A stretch of 64,000 nucleotides of DNA from assembly GCF_025359345.1 (NCBI RefSeq), contig NZ_JANYGQ010000026.1:186001-250000 (forward strand), read 5' to 3'. Position numbers and translations under genes: made by a program. This DNA comes from Mucilaginibacter sp. (GTDB lineage Bacteria > Bacteroidota > Bacteroidia > Sphingobacteriales > Sphingobacteriaceae). Below, piece by piece: positions 35,237-43,504 of the stretch (its first letter is position 1; each line of letters opens with the position of its first letter). The notes beneath the pieces are model-generated. The model was not told where the DNA came from and searched no databases. It saw nothing but the letters and a program-made list of their open reading frames with translations.

Positions 35237-35420
35237 GACACGATTTAAGGATTTGGCAGGATTTACAGGATTTTTATTAACTCTATGTAGGTTGGCTTTT
35301 GGTATTAATCGTGTAATCTTTTAAATCATTAAATCGTGTTCTGTTTGTTGTCCCAATTTTACACAGGTTTATTATCTAATTTTAATCCTGTTAATCATTC
35401 AAATCATTAAATCGTGTTTT
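35237..35420. repeat. Fold-back repeat built on ACACGATTTAA / TTAAATCGTGT
   Basis: Left arm 35237-35273 and right arm 35383-35420 are imperfect inverted copies (GACACGATTTAAGGATTTGG... against ...AAATCATTAAATCGTGT). An extra ATCATTAAATCGTGTT copy is at 35323-35340. The right arm abuts the start codon of the EamA gene at 35421. Confidence 0.7.
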
Positions 35421-35837
35421 ATGTGGTGGATATACGCTTTACTCTCGGCCCTGTTTGCAGCCTTAACTGCAATTTTTGCAAAAGTTGGTATAAAAGGGGT
35501 TGATACCGATTTGGCTACTGCAATACGGACTGTAGTGATATTATTAATTGCCTGGGCCATTGTGTTTTTTAAGGGGGGCGTGGGGTCTATCGGCAGCCTC
35601 AACAAACTTAACTGGACTTTCCTGGCATTGTCCGGCTGTGCCACCGGTCTATCGTGGATATGCTATTTTAAGGCGCTGCAAATGGGCAAGGTATCACAAG
35701 TTGCGCCTATCGATAAATTAAGTGTGGCGCTGGCAATTATTTTGGCGGTTGTATTTTTAAAAGAATCGTTGAGCATAGCGCAGGCAGTAGGAGCGCTGAT
35801 GATAATTGGAGGCAGCGTAGTGCTTATTTTTGCGTGA
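35421..35837 (+). CDS. Half-size EamA-family transporter
   Basis: 138 aa with about five hydrophobic helices and a single EamA unit (WWIYALLSALFAALTAIFAKVGIKG at the N-terminus; LAIILAVVFLKESLSIAQAVGALMIIGG at the C-terminus). Full EamA/DMT proteins have two such units; half-size forms like this dimerise. Cytoplasmic-membrane metabolite or drug exporter of unknown substrate. There is no room for a leader: a dispersed repeat ends at base 35420, so its translation signal lies inside the repeat. Confidence 0.8.
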   Translation: MWWIYALLSALFAALTAIFAKVGIKGVDTDLATAIRTVVILLIAWAIVFFKGGVGSIGSLNKLNWTFLALSGCATGLSWICYFKALQMGKVSQVAPIDKLSVALAIILAVVFLKESLSIAQAVGALMIIGGSVVLIFA

Positions 35838-35852
35838 ATAAGAGCCCAAAAG

Positions 35853-35937
35853 GTGTTGACAGTGTTAGCATAGTTTTGAATTTTTTCATGTTAAGTATTT
35901 GTAAATCAATTATTTAATAATAATAAGGTGTCAACAC
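35853..35937. repeat. Separated inverted repeat GTGTTGACA / TGTCAACAC
   Basis: Perfect 9-bp arms at 35853-35861 and 35929-35937 in the 190-bp gap before the TonB-dependent receptor. It could be a looped operator pair or chance; no T-run follows. Confidence 0.35.
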
Positions 35938-36027
35938 GTGTTTCACATTTAATGTTGTTTCAAAATTCAGTTTTAATCCAAAGTCGTACCGGACCTTTGC
36001 CGGTATAAATTGTTGGAAACAAACCGG

Positions 36028-38499
36028 ATGAAAAAGCACTGGATATTTTTACTGCTGATAATAACTTCTTTAAATCTTAAGGCTCAAAATAATAATCAAA
36101 ACAATACCGGTAAAATTGCCGGAAAGGTAATTGATGCCGTTACAAAAGTAGCAGTAGATTACGCCACCATTGGTATATACAAACAAGGCAGCACGTCGCC
36201 ATTTAACGGCGCCAGCACCGACCCTAAAGGAAATTTTAAAATTGAAAATATCCCCTTCGGCGAATACATTATAAAAGTTGATTTTTTAGGATACAAACAA
36301 CTTACCGTCGAACATTTGGTTATCAGCGCAACGGCTAAAAATTTGTCGGTTGGCAGCTTGTCGATATCTCCGGTGCAGAGTCAGCTAAAGGGTGTTACCG
36401 TTACCGCAAACGCACCTACTGTAGAAAATAAAATTGACAAGCTTGTTTACAGCCCCGGTAACGACTTAACAGCACAAGGCGGCGTAGCAATTGATGTGTT
36501 GAAGAAAGTGCCGATGGTTACTGTTGATATTGACGGCAATGTAGAACTGATGGGCAACGCCAACATCCGGTTTTTAATAAACGGGAAACCATCAAGCATT
36601 TTTGGCGCCAGCTTAACCGATGCACTACAAGCTATCCCGGCCAGCCAGATTAAAAGCATTGAAGTAATTACCAGCCCCGGTGCCAAATATGATGCAGCCG
36701 GTACTGGAGGCATCATCAACATCATATTAAAGGATAGCAAAGTTCAAGGTATAAACGGAAGCGTAAATCTTTCAGCAGGTACGCGGCTCGAAAACGGCTC
36801 ATTTAACCTGAGTGCGCGTAAAGGTAACTTTGGTGTAAACGCATTTTTTAGCGGTAACGAGCAATTGAACAGCACAGCCATCAGTACAAATAACCGCACG
36901 TCGTACAATGGTGCAAGGGATACTATAACCAGTTTATCGCAAAAGGGGAGCAGTGCATTTAAAAGAAGTGGCTACCAATCGGGCATCAGTTTTAACTGGA
37001 GCATCAGCCCAAGAGATGAGTTGACGGCATCCATAAACTTCAACCATTTTGGCAACAATGGACATGGCATCACCAACCAGGACCAAAACACGCTTGCAGC
37101 CTTAAACGGTCAAAATATTGATACGTTAAGCCTCAGTAATTCAAGCAGTCGATTTAGCGCCAATTCAAAAGACTGGAGCCTGGCCTATAAGAAAACGTTT
37201 GCTAAAGAAGGCCAGGAATTAAATATATTATACAATGCCAGCTATGGGAGCAATGTAAATGATTATACCCTGCGGCAGGATTATTTAGCGCCGGTTGTCC
37301 CGTCGACTGGTTCAACAAGCAACAACCCTGGAAGGGATAAAGAGACAGATATATCGGTTGATTATTCACAGCCAGTAGCTAAAGATTTTAATATTGAAAC
37401 GGGAGCTAAAACGGTTATCGAAAACTTAAATAATAGCATCATAAGCCAATCGCTTAGCAATGGTGCTTATATTCCTAACCCCTTTCAAACCTATGGGTTT
37501 GCCTATAAGCGCACCATTTTTGCCTACTATGTTTCAGCATCGTTTTCACTGTTTAATTTTGTTGATGGAAAGGCAGGCTTAAGGTACGAGCACACCAGCT
37601 CGACTTCCGATTTTCCGAATACCATCATCCCGTCATACGGCATTTTTGCGCCATCATTTGTGTTAACACACAAGTTGAGCAAAACACAATCGATAAAATT
37701 TAGCTACAGTTACCGGTTGGAACGCCCCGAATACCGCGACCTGAACCCATTTTACAACATCAGCGACCCGCACAACATCAGCACGGGCAACCCGAATTTG
37801 AAACCGGAACTTGGTCACAATTTTGAGCTGGGCTACAATAAATCATTCGATAAGGGTGCAAACGTATATGTTGCTGCATTTTACAGGTATAATACAAACG
37901 ACATACAATCGTTCACCACGTTTTACCCTTCAATAAAAATTGGCGATTCCACTTATAACAACGTCTCACTTGATCAACGCTATAATATCGGCCGCGAGAA
38001 TAATATAGGAATAAACCTGTACGGTTCGTTACCCGTAACCGGTAAGTTAAGCCTGCGCTCCAACATGTTTTTTGCCGACAGGGTTACCACCAACCCGGGC
38101 AGCCCTTCGGTTAGTGGTTTTATGTACCGCATTAACCTTAATGGCAGCTACCAGTTTGCCGATGATTTTGCAGCCGAGTTTTTTGTGAACTACCGTTCAT
38201 CGCAAAAAACCATTCAGGGCTCAAGGCCGGCATTTGCATTTTACAATTTAGCCGTTCGTAAGCAGTTTATGAATAAAAAAGCAAGTATCGGATTAACTGC
38301 CGCCAATCCGTTTAGCCAGTATGTAAACCTGCAATCAAGTACATTCGGTTCTAATTTTAATCAGTCAAGCAGCAGGTTGGTGCCTTTCCGGTCGTTTGGT
38401 ATCAGTTTAAGCTATAAATTCGGCAAGCTGGAGTTTAAAAAGGATAAGGAGCGCGACGATAATAGCCCGCCGATGCCCCAGGATAACGCCGGACAGTAG
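36028..38499 (+). CDS. TonB-dependent outer-membrane receptor (CarboxypepD_reg-like + plug + OMP_b-brl_3 barrel)
   Basis: 823 aa from the ATG at 36028 (MKKHWIFLLLIITSLNLKAQ signal peptide; an upstream TTG would add six residues). Residues about 28-110 form the regulatory beta-sandwich (GKIAGKVIDAVTKVAVDYATIGIYKQG). Residues about 125-230 form the plug: GGVAIDVLKKVPMVTVDIDGNVELMG, RFLINGKPSSIFG and IEVITSPGAKYDAAGTGGIINIILK. The rest is a long beta-barrel with YRLERPEYRDLNPFYNISDP and TGNPNLKPELGHNFELGYNK. Ligand unknown. No SusD gene is adjacent. A MITE-like element begins one base after its stop. Confidence 0.88.
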   Translation: MKKHWIFLLLIITSLNLKAQNNNQNNTGKIAGKVIDAVTKVAVDYATIGIYKQGSTSPFNGASTDPKGNFKIENIPFGEYIIKVDFLGYKQLTVEHLVISATAKNLSVGSLSISPVQSQLKGVTVTANAPTVENKIDKLVYSPGNDLTAQGGVAIDVLKKVPMVTVDIDGNVELMGNANIRFLINGKPSSIFGASLTDALQAIPASQIKSIEVITSPGAKYDAAGTGGIINIILKDSKVQGINGSVNLSAGTRLENGSFNLSARKGNFGVNAFFSGNEQLNSTAISTNNRTSYNGARDTITSLSQKGSSAFKRSGYQSGISFNWSISPRDELTASINFNHFGNNGHGITNQDQNTLAALNGQNIDTLSLSNSSSRFSANSKDWSLAYKKTFAKEGQELNILYNASYGSNVNDYTLRQDYLAPVVPSTGSTSNNPGRDKETDISVDYSQPVAKDFNIETGAKTVIENLNNSIISQSLSNGAYIPNPFQTYGFAYKRTIFAYYVSASFSLFNFVDGKAGLRYEHTSSTSDFPNTIIPSYGIFAPSFVLTHKLSKTQSIKFSYSYRLERPEYRDLNPFYNISDPHNISTGNPNLKPELGHNFELGYNKSFDKGANVYVAAFYRYNTNDIQSFTTFYPSIKIGDSTYNNVSLDQRYNIGRENNIGINLYGSLPVTGKLSLRSNMFFADRVTTNPGSPSVSGFMYRINLNGSYQFADDFAAEFFVNYRSSQKTIQGSRPAFAFYNLAVRKQFMNKKASIGLTAANPFSQYVNLQSSTFGSNFNQSSSRLVPFRSFGISLSYKFGKLEFKKDKERDDNSPPMPQDNAGQ

Positions 38500-38500
38500 A

Positions 38501-38763
38501 TAATATTAACGTGAGTTCGATATAAGAATTAGTAGTGACAAATCCGTGGCGTTTACCCAGGGGCTCGCGTTTCGCCTCACCTAAACGGCGAAGCCCTCAT
38601 GTAATAATCCTCTCCAAAGGAGAGGACTTTAGCTTCGCTCCTCGAAATTTGCTTTTCAGAACCCTCTCCTTTGGAGAGGGCAGGGTGAGGCGACGACCAG
38701 CCATTGTGGTTTTACACATGGCTTAATGGATCGTCTTCTTATATCGAACTCGCATTAATATTA
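38501..38763. mobile_element. MITE-like element with 28-bp terminal inverted repeats
   Basis: Outer ends 38501-38528 and 38736-38763 are inverted copies with two mismatches (core GAGTTCGATATAAGAA, perfect over 16 bp). The interior has nested palindromes: CGCCTCACC with GGTGAGGCG, and CTCTCCAAAGGAGAG with CTCTCCTTTGGAGAG. No transposase is encoded. The sub-repeat at 38661-38693 also occurs at 52102-52135 inside a coding gene. Confidence 0.75.
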
Positions 38764-38841
38764 ATAAATTGTTAAAAAAGCGTTGGTTTTGAGGGTGATA
38801 CAAAATTAATCACCAATTTTTTTTACAATTTTGATAAAAAA

Positions 38842-38872
38842 TTTGGGTTACTTAAATAAATCTAATATCTTG
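38842..38872 (+). promoter_or_regulatory. Candidate promoter for the NlpC/P60 gene
   Basis: TTTG at 38842-38845 and TATCTTG at 38866-38872 are spaced by 20 bp, close to the -33/-7 consensus. It would put the transcript start only about 6 nt before the ATG at 38883, so the mRNA would be almost leaderless. Confidence 0.35.
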
Positions 38873-38882
38873 TCCTCGTAAA

Positions 38883-39488
38883 ATGAGGAACAAATTAACC
38901 ACCCTAATTCTCCTTCTATGCATGGTCGCTGTGTTGCCATGTGCTGCACGCGCGAAAAAACCAGCAAAATCAAAAAAATCGCATAAAACTTCAAGTCGTC
39001 ACCATAAAAAATCGGAAGAGGAAGTGGTAGTTCACCGTACTTACGACCAGGCTTTTGGTACTGATTCTGTTTCGGCAGATAAATTAATAAACTTTGCTCA
39101 AAACCTGATAGGTACCCGTTACCGCTCTGCAACATCCAACCCACAAGTAGGTTTTGATTGCTCCGGATTTGTAAGCTACGTATTTAAAAATTTCAATTTT
39201 AATGTGCCCCGCTCGTCAGGTGAATTTATTGACGTAGGCGAAAAAGTTACTTATGACGACGCCAGACCCGGCGACATCGTCATATTCACGAGCCCCACCA
39301 ATAGCCACCGTATAGGCCATGTAGGCATTGTGTACAGTAATAACGGCGGCGAATTTAAATTTATCCACTCCACCTCGGGTAAAGAGCACGGCGTTACCAT
39401 TACAACAATGGACGATACCTACAAAATGCGTTTTGTACAGGTTGTACGTTTGCTTAAACGCAATGATGTGATGCTGGCGAGCCAGTAA
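38883..39488 (+). CDS. NlpC/P60 family peptidoglycan hydrolase
   Basis: 201 aa. Signal peptide 1-24 (ends AARA), then a Lys/Ser/His-rich linker (25-50). The C40 domain spans about 63-190 with catalytic C93 in GFDCSGFVSY, H146 in RIGHVGIV and H162 in KFIHSTS. Such enzymes cut the D-Glu-diaminopimelate bond in peptidoglycan stem peptides. The start ATG at 38883 gives a good signal peptide. Transcribed alone. Confidence 0.9.
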   Translation: MRNKLTTLILLLCMVAVLPCAARAKKPAKSKKSHKTSSRHHKKSEEEVVVHRTYDQAFGTDSVSADKLINFAQNLIGTRYRSATSNPQVGFDCSGFVSYVFKNFNFNVPRSSGEFIDVGEKVTYDDARPGDIVIFTSPTNSHRIGHVGIVYSNNGGEFKFIHSTSGKEHGVTITTMDDTYKMRFVQVVRLLKRNDVMLASQ

Positions 39489-39520
39489 AATCTCCAATTT
39501 GTTTTATCATTTGCCTTTAG

Positions 39521-39694
39521 GCACAGGCCTTCGACCTGTGCTGATGAATTGCGCCCCGTTGGGGCTTTGATGATTTCTCAGTGCAAAAAACGGAAAAATA
39601 ATCACGTTTTATGATGTACAATAACTTAAAGTGACGATAAGACACCCAGCCCCAAAGGGGCGACCTCCGTCAGCGCAGGTCGCAGGCCTGCGCT
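39521..39694. repeat. Fold-back intergenic repeat (GCACAGG...GCCCC type)
   Basis: Left arm 39521-39570 and right arm 39645-39694 are diverged inverted copies; each arm itself contains two small hairpins (GCACAGG/CCTGTGC, GCCCC/GGGGC; AGCCCC/GGGGC and GCGCAGG/CCTGCGC). Occupies most of the gap between the NlpC and YncE-like genes. Confidence 0.75.
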
Positions 39695-39783
39695 AAATGT
39701 GGTTTTCAACGCACCCTGCGCAGTTTCAATATTTTAGCGTGAATTTTACAGGATTTATACAGAATGTTTAGTTAACTACGCAC

Positions 39784-40815
39784 ATGAAATTACTATTAAA
39801 AGCATTCGGCATAGCGCTAACGGGTTTGGCCTTAGCCGCCCCTTCACTATTATTTGCCCAAAAAACAGGCTTTAAAGTGTTAACCACCTTCCCCATAAAA
39901 AGTAGTGGCGGCTGGGATTATATTACTGTTGATGGCGCGAGCAAGCGTATTTATGTATCGCACGGAATGCAGGTAAATATTTTGGATGTTGCCACCGGCG
40001 ATTCGGTTGGCGTAATCCCCGATACCAAAGGCGTGCACGGCATAGCCCTTGCTCCTGAATTTAATAAAGGCTACACCAGCAATGGCCGGGCAAACAGCAT
40101 TACTGTTTTTAACCTTAAAACTAACGAGGTTTTAAAACAGGTTGCTGCAGGCACCAACCCGGATGCTATTTTTTATGACGAATTTTCAAAGAAGGTTTAT
40201 GCGTTTAATGGCCGCAGTAAAGATGCAACAGTAGTTGATGCTGCTACCGATATGGTTGTTGCCACTATACCTTTAGGCGGAAAACCCGAAACCGGCGTAT
40301 CTGACGGGAAAGGAAAAGTGTTTGTTAATATTGAAGATACCAACGAGGAAGTTGAAATAGACGCCAAAACAAACCAGGTATTAAACCGCTGGAAACTTGA
40401 TGGCGGCGAAGAACCATCAGGCCTTGCTATCGACACTAAAACCAACCGTTTGTTTATAGGCTGCGGCGGTAACAAAACCATGGTTGTAATGGATGCCGGC
40501 AACGGCCACATATTTGGCAAATATCCAATTGGCGGCTGCGATGGTGTAGCTTTCGACCCAACTCTGAAGCTGGCTTATGCCTCTAATGGCGAAGGCACAA
40601 TTTCAGTAATACGCGAGCTGAGCGCCGATAAGTTTGAGTTTGTAGAAAACATAATAACCGAACCTAGTGCGCGGACAATAGGGATTGATGTGTTAACCCA
40701 CAAATTATACCTGCCAGCAGGCAAATCAAAACCGGTTGCACCAACGGCCGACAATGCCCACCCAAGGCCGCAACAAATACCGGGCACCTTTCATGTTATT
40801 GTAGTAGGGAAGTAA
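39784..40815 (+). CDS. Periplasmic YncE-like beta-propeller protein
   Basis: 343 aa. Signal peptide 1-25 (ends LLFAQ). Seven-bladed YVTN/NHL-type repeats are visible: KRIYVSHGMQVNILDVATGD, NKGYTSNGRANSITVFNLKT, KKVYAFNGRSKDATVVDAAT, NRLFIGCGGNKTMVVMDAGN and LKLAYASNGEGTISVI. No catalytic residues can be assigned. Similar proteins are of unknown function; a binding role is most likely. Transcribed alone between two fold-back repeats. Confidence 0.82.
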   Translation: MKLLLKAFGIALTGLALAAPSLLFAQKTGFKVLTTFPIKSSGGWDYITVDGASKRIYVSHGMQVNILDVATGDSVGVIPDTKGVHGIALAPEFNKGYTSNGRANSITVFNLKTNEVLKQVAAGTNPDAIFYDEFSKKVYAFNGRSKDATVVDAATDMVVATIPLGGKPETGVSDGKGKVFVNIEDTNEEVEIDAKTNQVLNRWKLDGGEEPSGLAIDTKTNRLFIGCGGNKTMVVMDAGNGHIFGKYPIGGCDGVAFDPTLKLAYASNGEGTISVIRELSADKFEFVENIITEPSARTIGIDVLTHKLYLPAGKSKPVAPTADNAHPRPQQIPGTFHVIVVGK

Positions 40816-40826
40816 TATACAATAAG

Positions 40827-40910
40827 GCTCCGTATCTCTCTGTGTCTTCTTGTGTAACCCGCGGTTGTTTTTACCCCGGAGGTTGCGGAGAAGGCACAGG
40901 GAGCACGGAG
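40827..40910. repeat. Fold-back repeat (CTCCGT...ACGGAG type)
   Basis: 40827-40859 and 40881-40910 are diverged inverted copies (CTCCGTatCTCtCTGTGtCTTC against GAAGGCACAGGGAGCACGGAG). Confidence 0.65.
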
Positions 40911-40931
40911 TTTGTTTTTTAGCAGTACTGT

Positions 40932-41016
40932 TAAGTCAAAAGTCTTAAGTCGCAAGTCTTAAGTCAAATTTTGTCTTTTTCTGACTTGGGACTCAAGACT
41001 TTCGACTCAAGACTAA
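40932..41016. repeat. AAGTCTTAAGTC direct and inverted repeats
   Basis: Four AAGTC-based units (AAGTCaaAAGTCTTAAGTCgcAAGTCTTAAGTC) at 40932-40964 face inverted GACTTggGACTCAAGACT units at 40983-41016. Non-coding; likely a dispersed fold-back repeat. Confidence 0.6.
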
Positions 41017-41106
41017 GCGTCAATTCGCGATTGACACGACACCACCTTAATATTTACATATCTTGTTCCCTGCAAAACTTGTATTTTAGCGCTGCTAAAT
41101 ATTTAA

Positions 41107-42303
41107 GTGAACCACCAGGCTACCAACATAAAAACACCCGCGCAATTAAGGATAGCCTGTGCCATATTCTATTTTATTTCGGGGTTTGGGTATTCCACCT
41201 GGGCATCGCGCATACCATCAATTAAACACGCACTTAATTTAAACGAAGCGCAACTTGGTTCCGTGCTGTTTGCTATGCCTATTGGTCTTATGCTAACCAT
41301 GCCCATAACCAACCGCCTGCTTAGTCATTACAGCGCTCGTGCAGTAATGCTTTTTGGTTCAGTATTTTTATGTGTGATAATAGTTGTTATCGGCTACACA
41401 AATGCCGTTTGGCAATTGGTGGCTATGCTGTTTTGTTTCGGTTCAGCACGTAACCTCATGACGCTCTCAATAAATACCCAGGGTGTGGCCGTGCAGGCTT
41501 TGTACAGCAAATCAATTATGGCTACGTTTCACGGCATCTGGAGTTTGGCAGGTTTTGCCGGGGCAGGGGTGGGTTATTTGGTAATATACTACGGCATTGG
41601 CCTGCAGTACCATTTTTTGTTTGTGGGTATCGCCCTTTTTGCATTAACGGTTTATTTTATCAATAGCACGCTCGATCAAAAACCTATCCCTCAAAGCCGC
41701 AAGCCAGTATTTTCATTGCCCGATAAATACCTGATCAAGTTCTCCTTAATCTGTTTCGCCAGTATGGCCTGCGAAAATGCCATGTATGACTGGAGTGCCA
41801 TCTACTTTCAAAAAGCTGTACACTCCGAAAAAGCCACCGCAACAGCGGCCTTTGTATTCTACATGATAGCCATGACGGCCGGGCGATTTGTTGGCGACAA
41901 ACTGGTTACCCGTCTCGGTATAAAAACGGTGCTTAAATTTAGCGGCATATTTATCTTCTCGGGTTTGATGCTTGCCGTGTTACTGCCATATACAGCTACC
42001 GTAATGATAGGGTTTGTGCTTGCGGGCCTTGGCGTATCGTGCGTGGTACCCATGATTTTCAGCCTGGCGGGTAAATCAAAAAATATGAGCAGTTCATCGG
42101 CCCTGGCCTCCATATCAACGGTTGGCTATATCGGTTTTTTGATAGTGCCGCCATTTGTGGGTTACATTGCACATGCATCGAGCATCCGCCTGTCATTTGG
42201 TATAATAGCTTTATTTGGGGTGATGATAGTCTGGCTGGTGGCGAAATTAAAAACGGGTGACAGCCACTCGGCCGACGAAAGCGCAATCCTTCCTGAAAAT
42301 TAG
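41107..42303 (+). CDS. MFS transporter, YbjJ-like
   Basis: 398 aa, 12 hydrophobic helices. Starts with GTG at 41107; no ATG lies upstream of helix 1 in frame. GYSTWASRIPSIKHALNLNEAQLGSVLFAMPIG matches the first-loop region of the E. coli YbjJ group (WASRxPxI, LGxVLF). GRFVGDKLVTRLGIKTVL is the repeat of the MFS loop motif in the second half. Substrate unknown. Followed 47 bp later by the small membrane protein gene on the same strand. Confidence 0.85.
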   Translation: MNHQATNIKTPAQLRIACAIFYFISGFGYSTWASRIPSIKHALNLNEAQLGSVLFAMPIGLMLTMPITNRLLSHYSARAVMLFGSVFLCVIIVVIGYTNAVWQLVAMLFCFGSARNLMTLSINTQGVAVQALYSKSIMATFHGIWSLAGFAGAGVGYLVIYYGIGLQYHFLFVGIALFALTVYFINSTLDQKPIPQSRKPVFSLPDKYLIKFSLICFASMACENAMYDWSAIYFQKAVHSEKATATAAFVFYMIAMTAGRFVGDKLVTRLGIKTVLKFSGIFIFSGLMLAVLLPYTATVMIGFVLAGLGVSCVVPMIFSLAGKSKNMSSSSALASISTVGYIGFLIVPPFVGYIAHASSIRLSFGIIALFGVMIVWLVAKLKTGDSHSADESAILPEN

Positions 42304-42350
42304 TTCAACTAAAATATAAGTTATCAATACTATTTGCGTTATCACAACTG

Positions 42351-42656
42351 ATGCGCACCTTAAAACTAATCGCACGCTTTTACCGCGGTATTTTCCTGGC
42401 TAATTTTTTTGTAACGATAGTTAGCGCCTATGCCATTGCTTTCCATCGCGACCTGGCTAATAAATTAATCGGAACGTTTTTTTGGGGCAAGATAGTAACC
42501 TTATGCCTGATGATTTACTTTGCTTTTGTAGCCAAAAAGAAAGAATTGTACTACTATCAAAATCTCGGCATATCGAAACAAAGGTTGGCCGTAACAGTCT
42601 GGCTGGTTGATTTTTCGCTTTGGTTGATATTAATAATTATTGCCTATCGGCAATGA
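42351..42656 (+). CDS. Small membrane protein, unknown
   Basis: 101 aa with three hydrophobic helices (about 13-33, 42-60, 80-97). No family recognised. Located 52 bp upstream of an orphan ABC ATPase gene on the same strand, so it may be a membrane partner of that ATPase; its three helices are too few for a standard permease unless it oligomerises. Confidence 0.65.
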   Translation: MRTLKLIARFYRGIFLANFFVTIVSAYAIAFHRDLANKLIGTFFWGKIVTLCLMIYFAFVAKKKELYYYQNLGISKQRLAVTVWLVDFSLWLILIIIAYRQ

Positions 42657-42708
42657 AACAACCTAATCTACCCAATCTACCCCAATCAACTTAATCAACC
42701 ATTCCACC

Positions 42709-43371
42709 ATGATCCACACCCTCGAAGCAGACGGCATCCAGCTTGATTTCGGCATAAGGCACATCCTTACGGACGTTTACCTGAAATGCGAAACCGGCAA
42801 AATAACCGGTCTGCTGGGGCGCAACGGTCAGGGTAAAACCTGCCTGATGAATATTATACTGGGCACATTAAATTCTTCAATTAATTCCATCAGGTTTGAT
42901 GGCAACGTTACCCGCAAAATAAATAAGCGACCTGATTTATTGCTTTATCTCCCCCAGTTTAATTTCGTCCCCAAAGAATTGACCGTAAAAACGGTGCTGG
43001 AAGATTTTGGGCTTTCAGCGGATGATTTGAACCGTCGTTTCCCTGAATTTGAATCACGGCACGAGCTAAAAGTTAAGCAGCTGTCAGGCGGCCAATGGCG
43101 GACACTGGAGCTTTACATTGTGGTAAAAACTCCATCGCTGTTTGCCATGCTCGATGAACCTTTTACACACCTAAATCCTATCCAGATTGAAAATATTAAA
43201 CAGTTTTTGCTGGAGGAAAAAGCCAATAAAGGTTTTTTAATAACCGACCATATGTACACGCACCTGCTTGACATAAGCGACAACGTTTACCTGCTTAAAG
43301 ATGGCCGTACCCACGTAGCCAATACTGTTGATGATTTGGAAGAACTGGGATACATACGGGTTGGCTATTAA
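42709..43371 (+). CDS. ABC transporter ATP-binding protein
   Basis: 220 aa single nucleotide-binding domain. Walker A GRNGQGKT (about 37-44), signature LSGGQWR (about 125-131), Walker B LFAMLDEP, and switch histidine in LITDHMY. The domain is otherwise standard. No permease with the usual six helices is adjacent; only the three-helix protein at 42351 precedes it. The substrate is unknown. The 42709 ATG is preceded by a T/C-A-rich stretch (CTACCC, CAATCAACTTAATCAACC) that looks like repeat-derived spacer sequence. Confidence 0.85.
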   Translation: MIHTLEADGIQLDFGIRHILTDVYLKCETGKITGLLGRNGQGKTCLMNIILGTLNSSINSIRFDGNVTRKINKRPDLLLYLPQFNFVPKELTVKTVLEDFGLSADDLNRRFPEFESRHELKVKQLSGGQWRTLELYIVVKTPSLFAMLDEPFTHLNPIQIENIKQFLLEEKANKGFLITDHMYTHLLDISDNVYLLKDGRTHVANTVDDLEELGYIRVGY

Positions 43372-43504
43372 ATTAAATGCAATAATTGATAGTTTAAGCC
43401 TATAGTAAATGATTAAACATTGGCAACTTAGTATCTTTACTAAGCGTAATTTAATTACAAATTAAAACGTTTGATTTATTAGCCTATTTGGAATAAATTT
43501 GGTT

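Noticed and set aside
38535..38726. 63-codon plus-strand open frame after the TonB-dependent receptor
   Set aside because: It lies wholly inside the MITE-like element and its sequence (for example LSFGEGRVRRRP) is translated repeat.
40971..41225. 84-codon plus-strand open frame upstream of the MFS gene
   Set aside because: It begins in the AAGTC repeat and overlaps the MFS gene in another frame without any recognisable signal.
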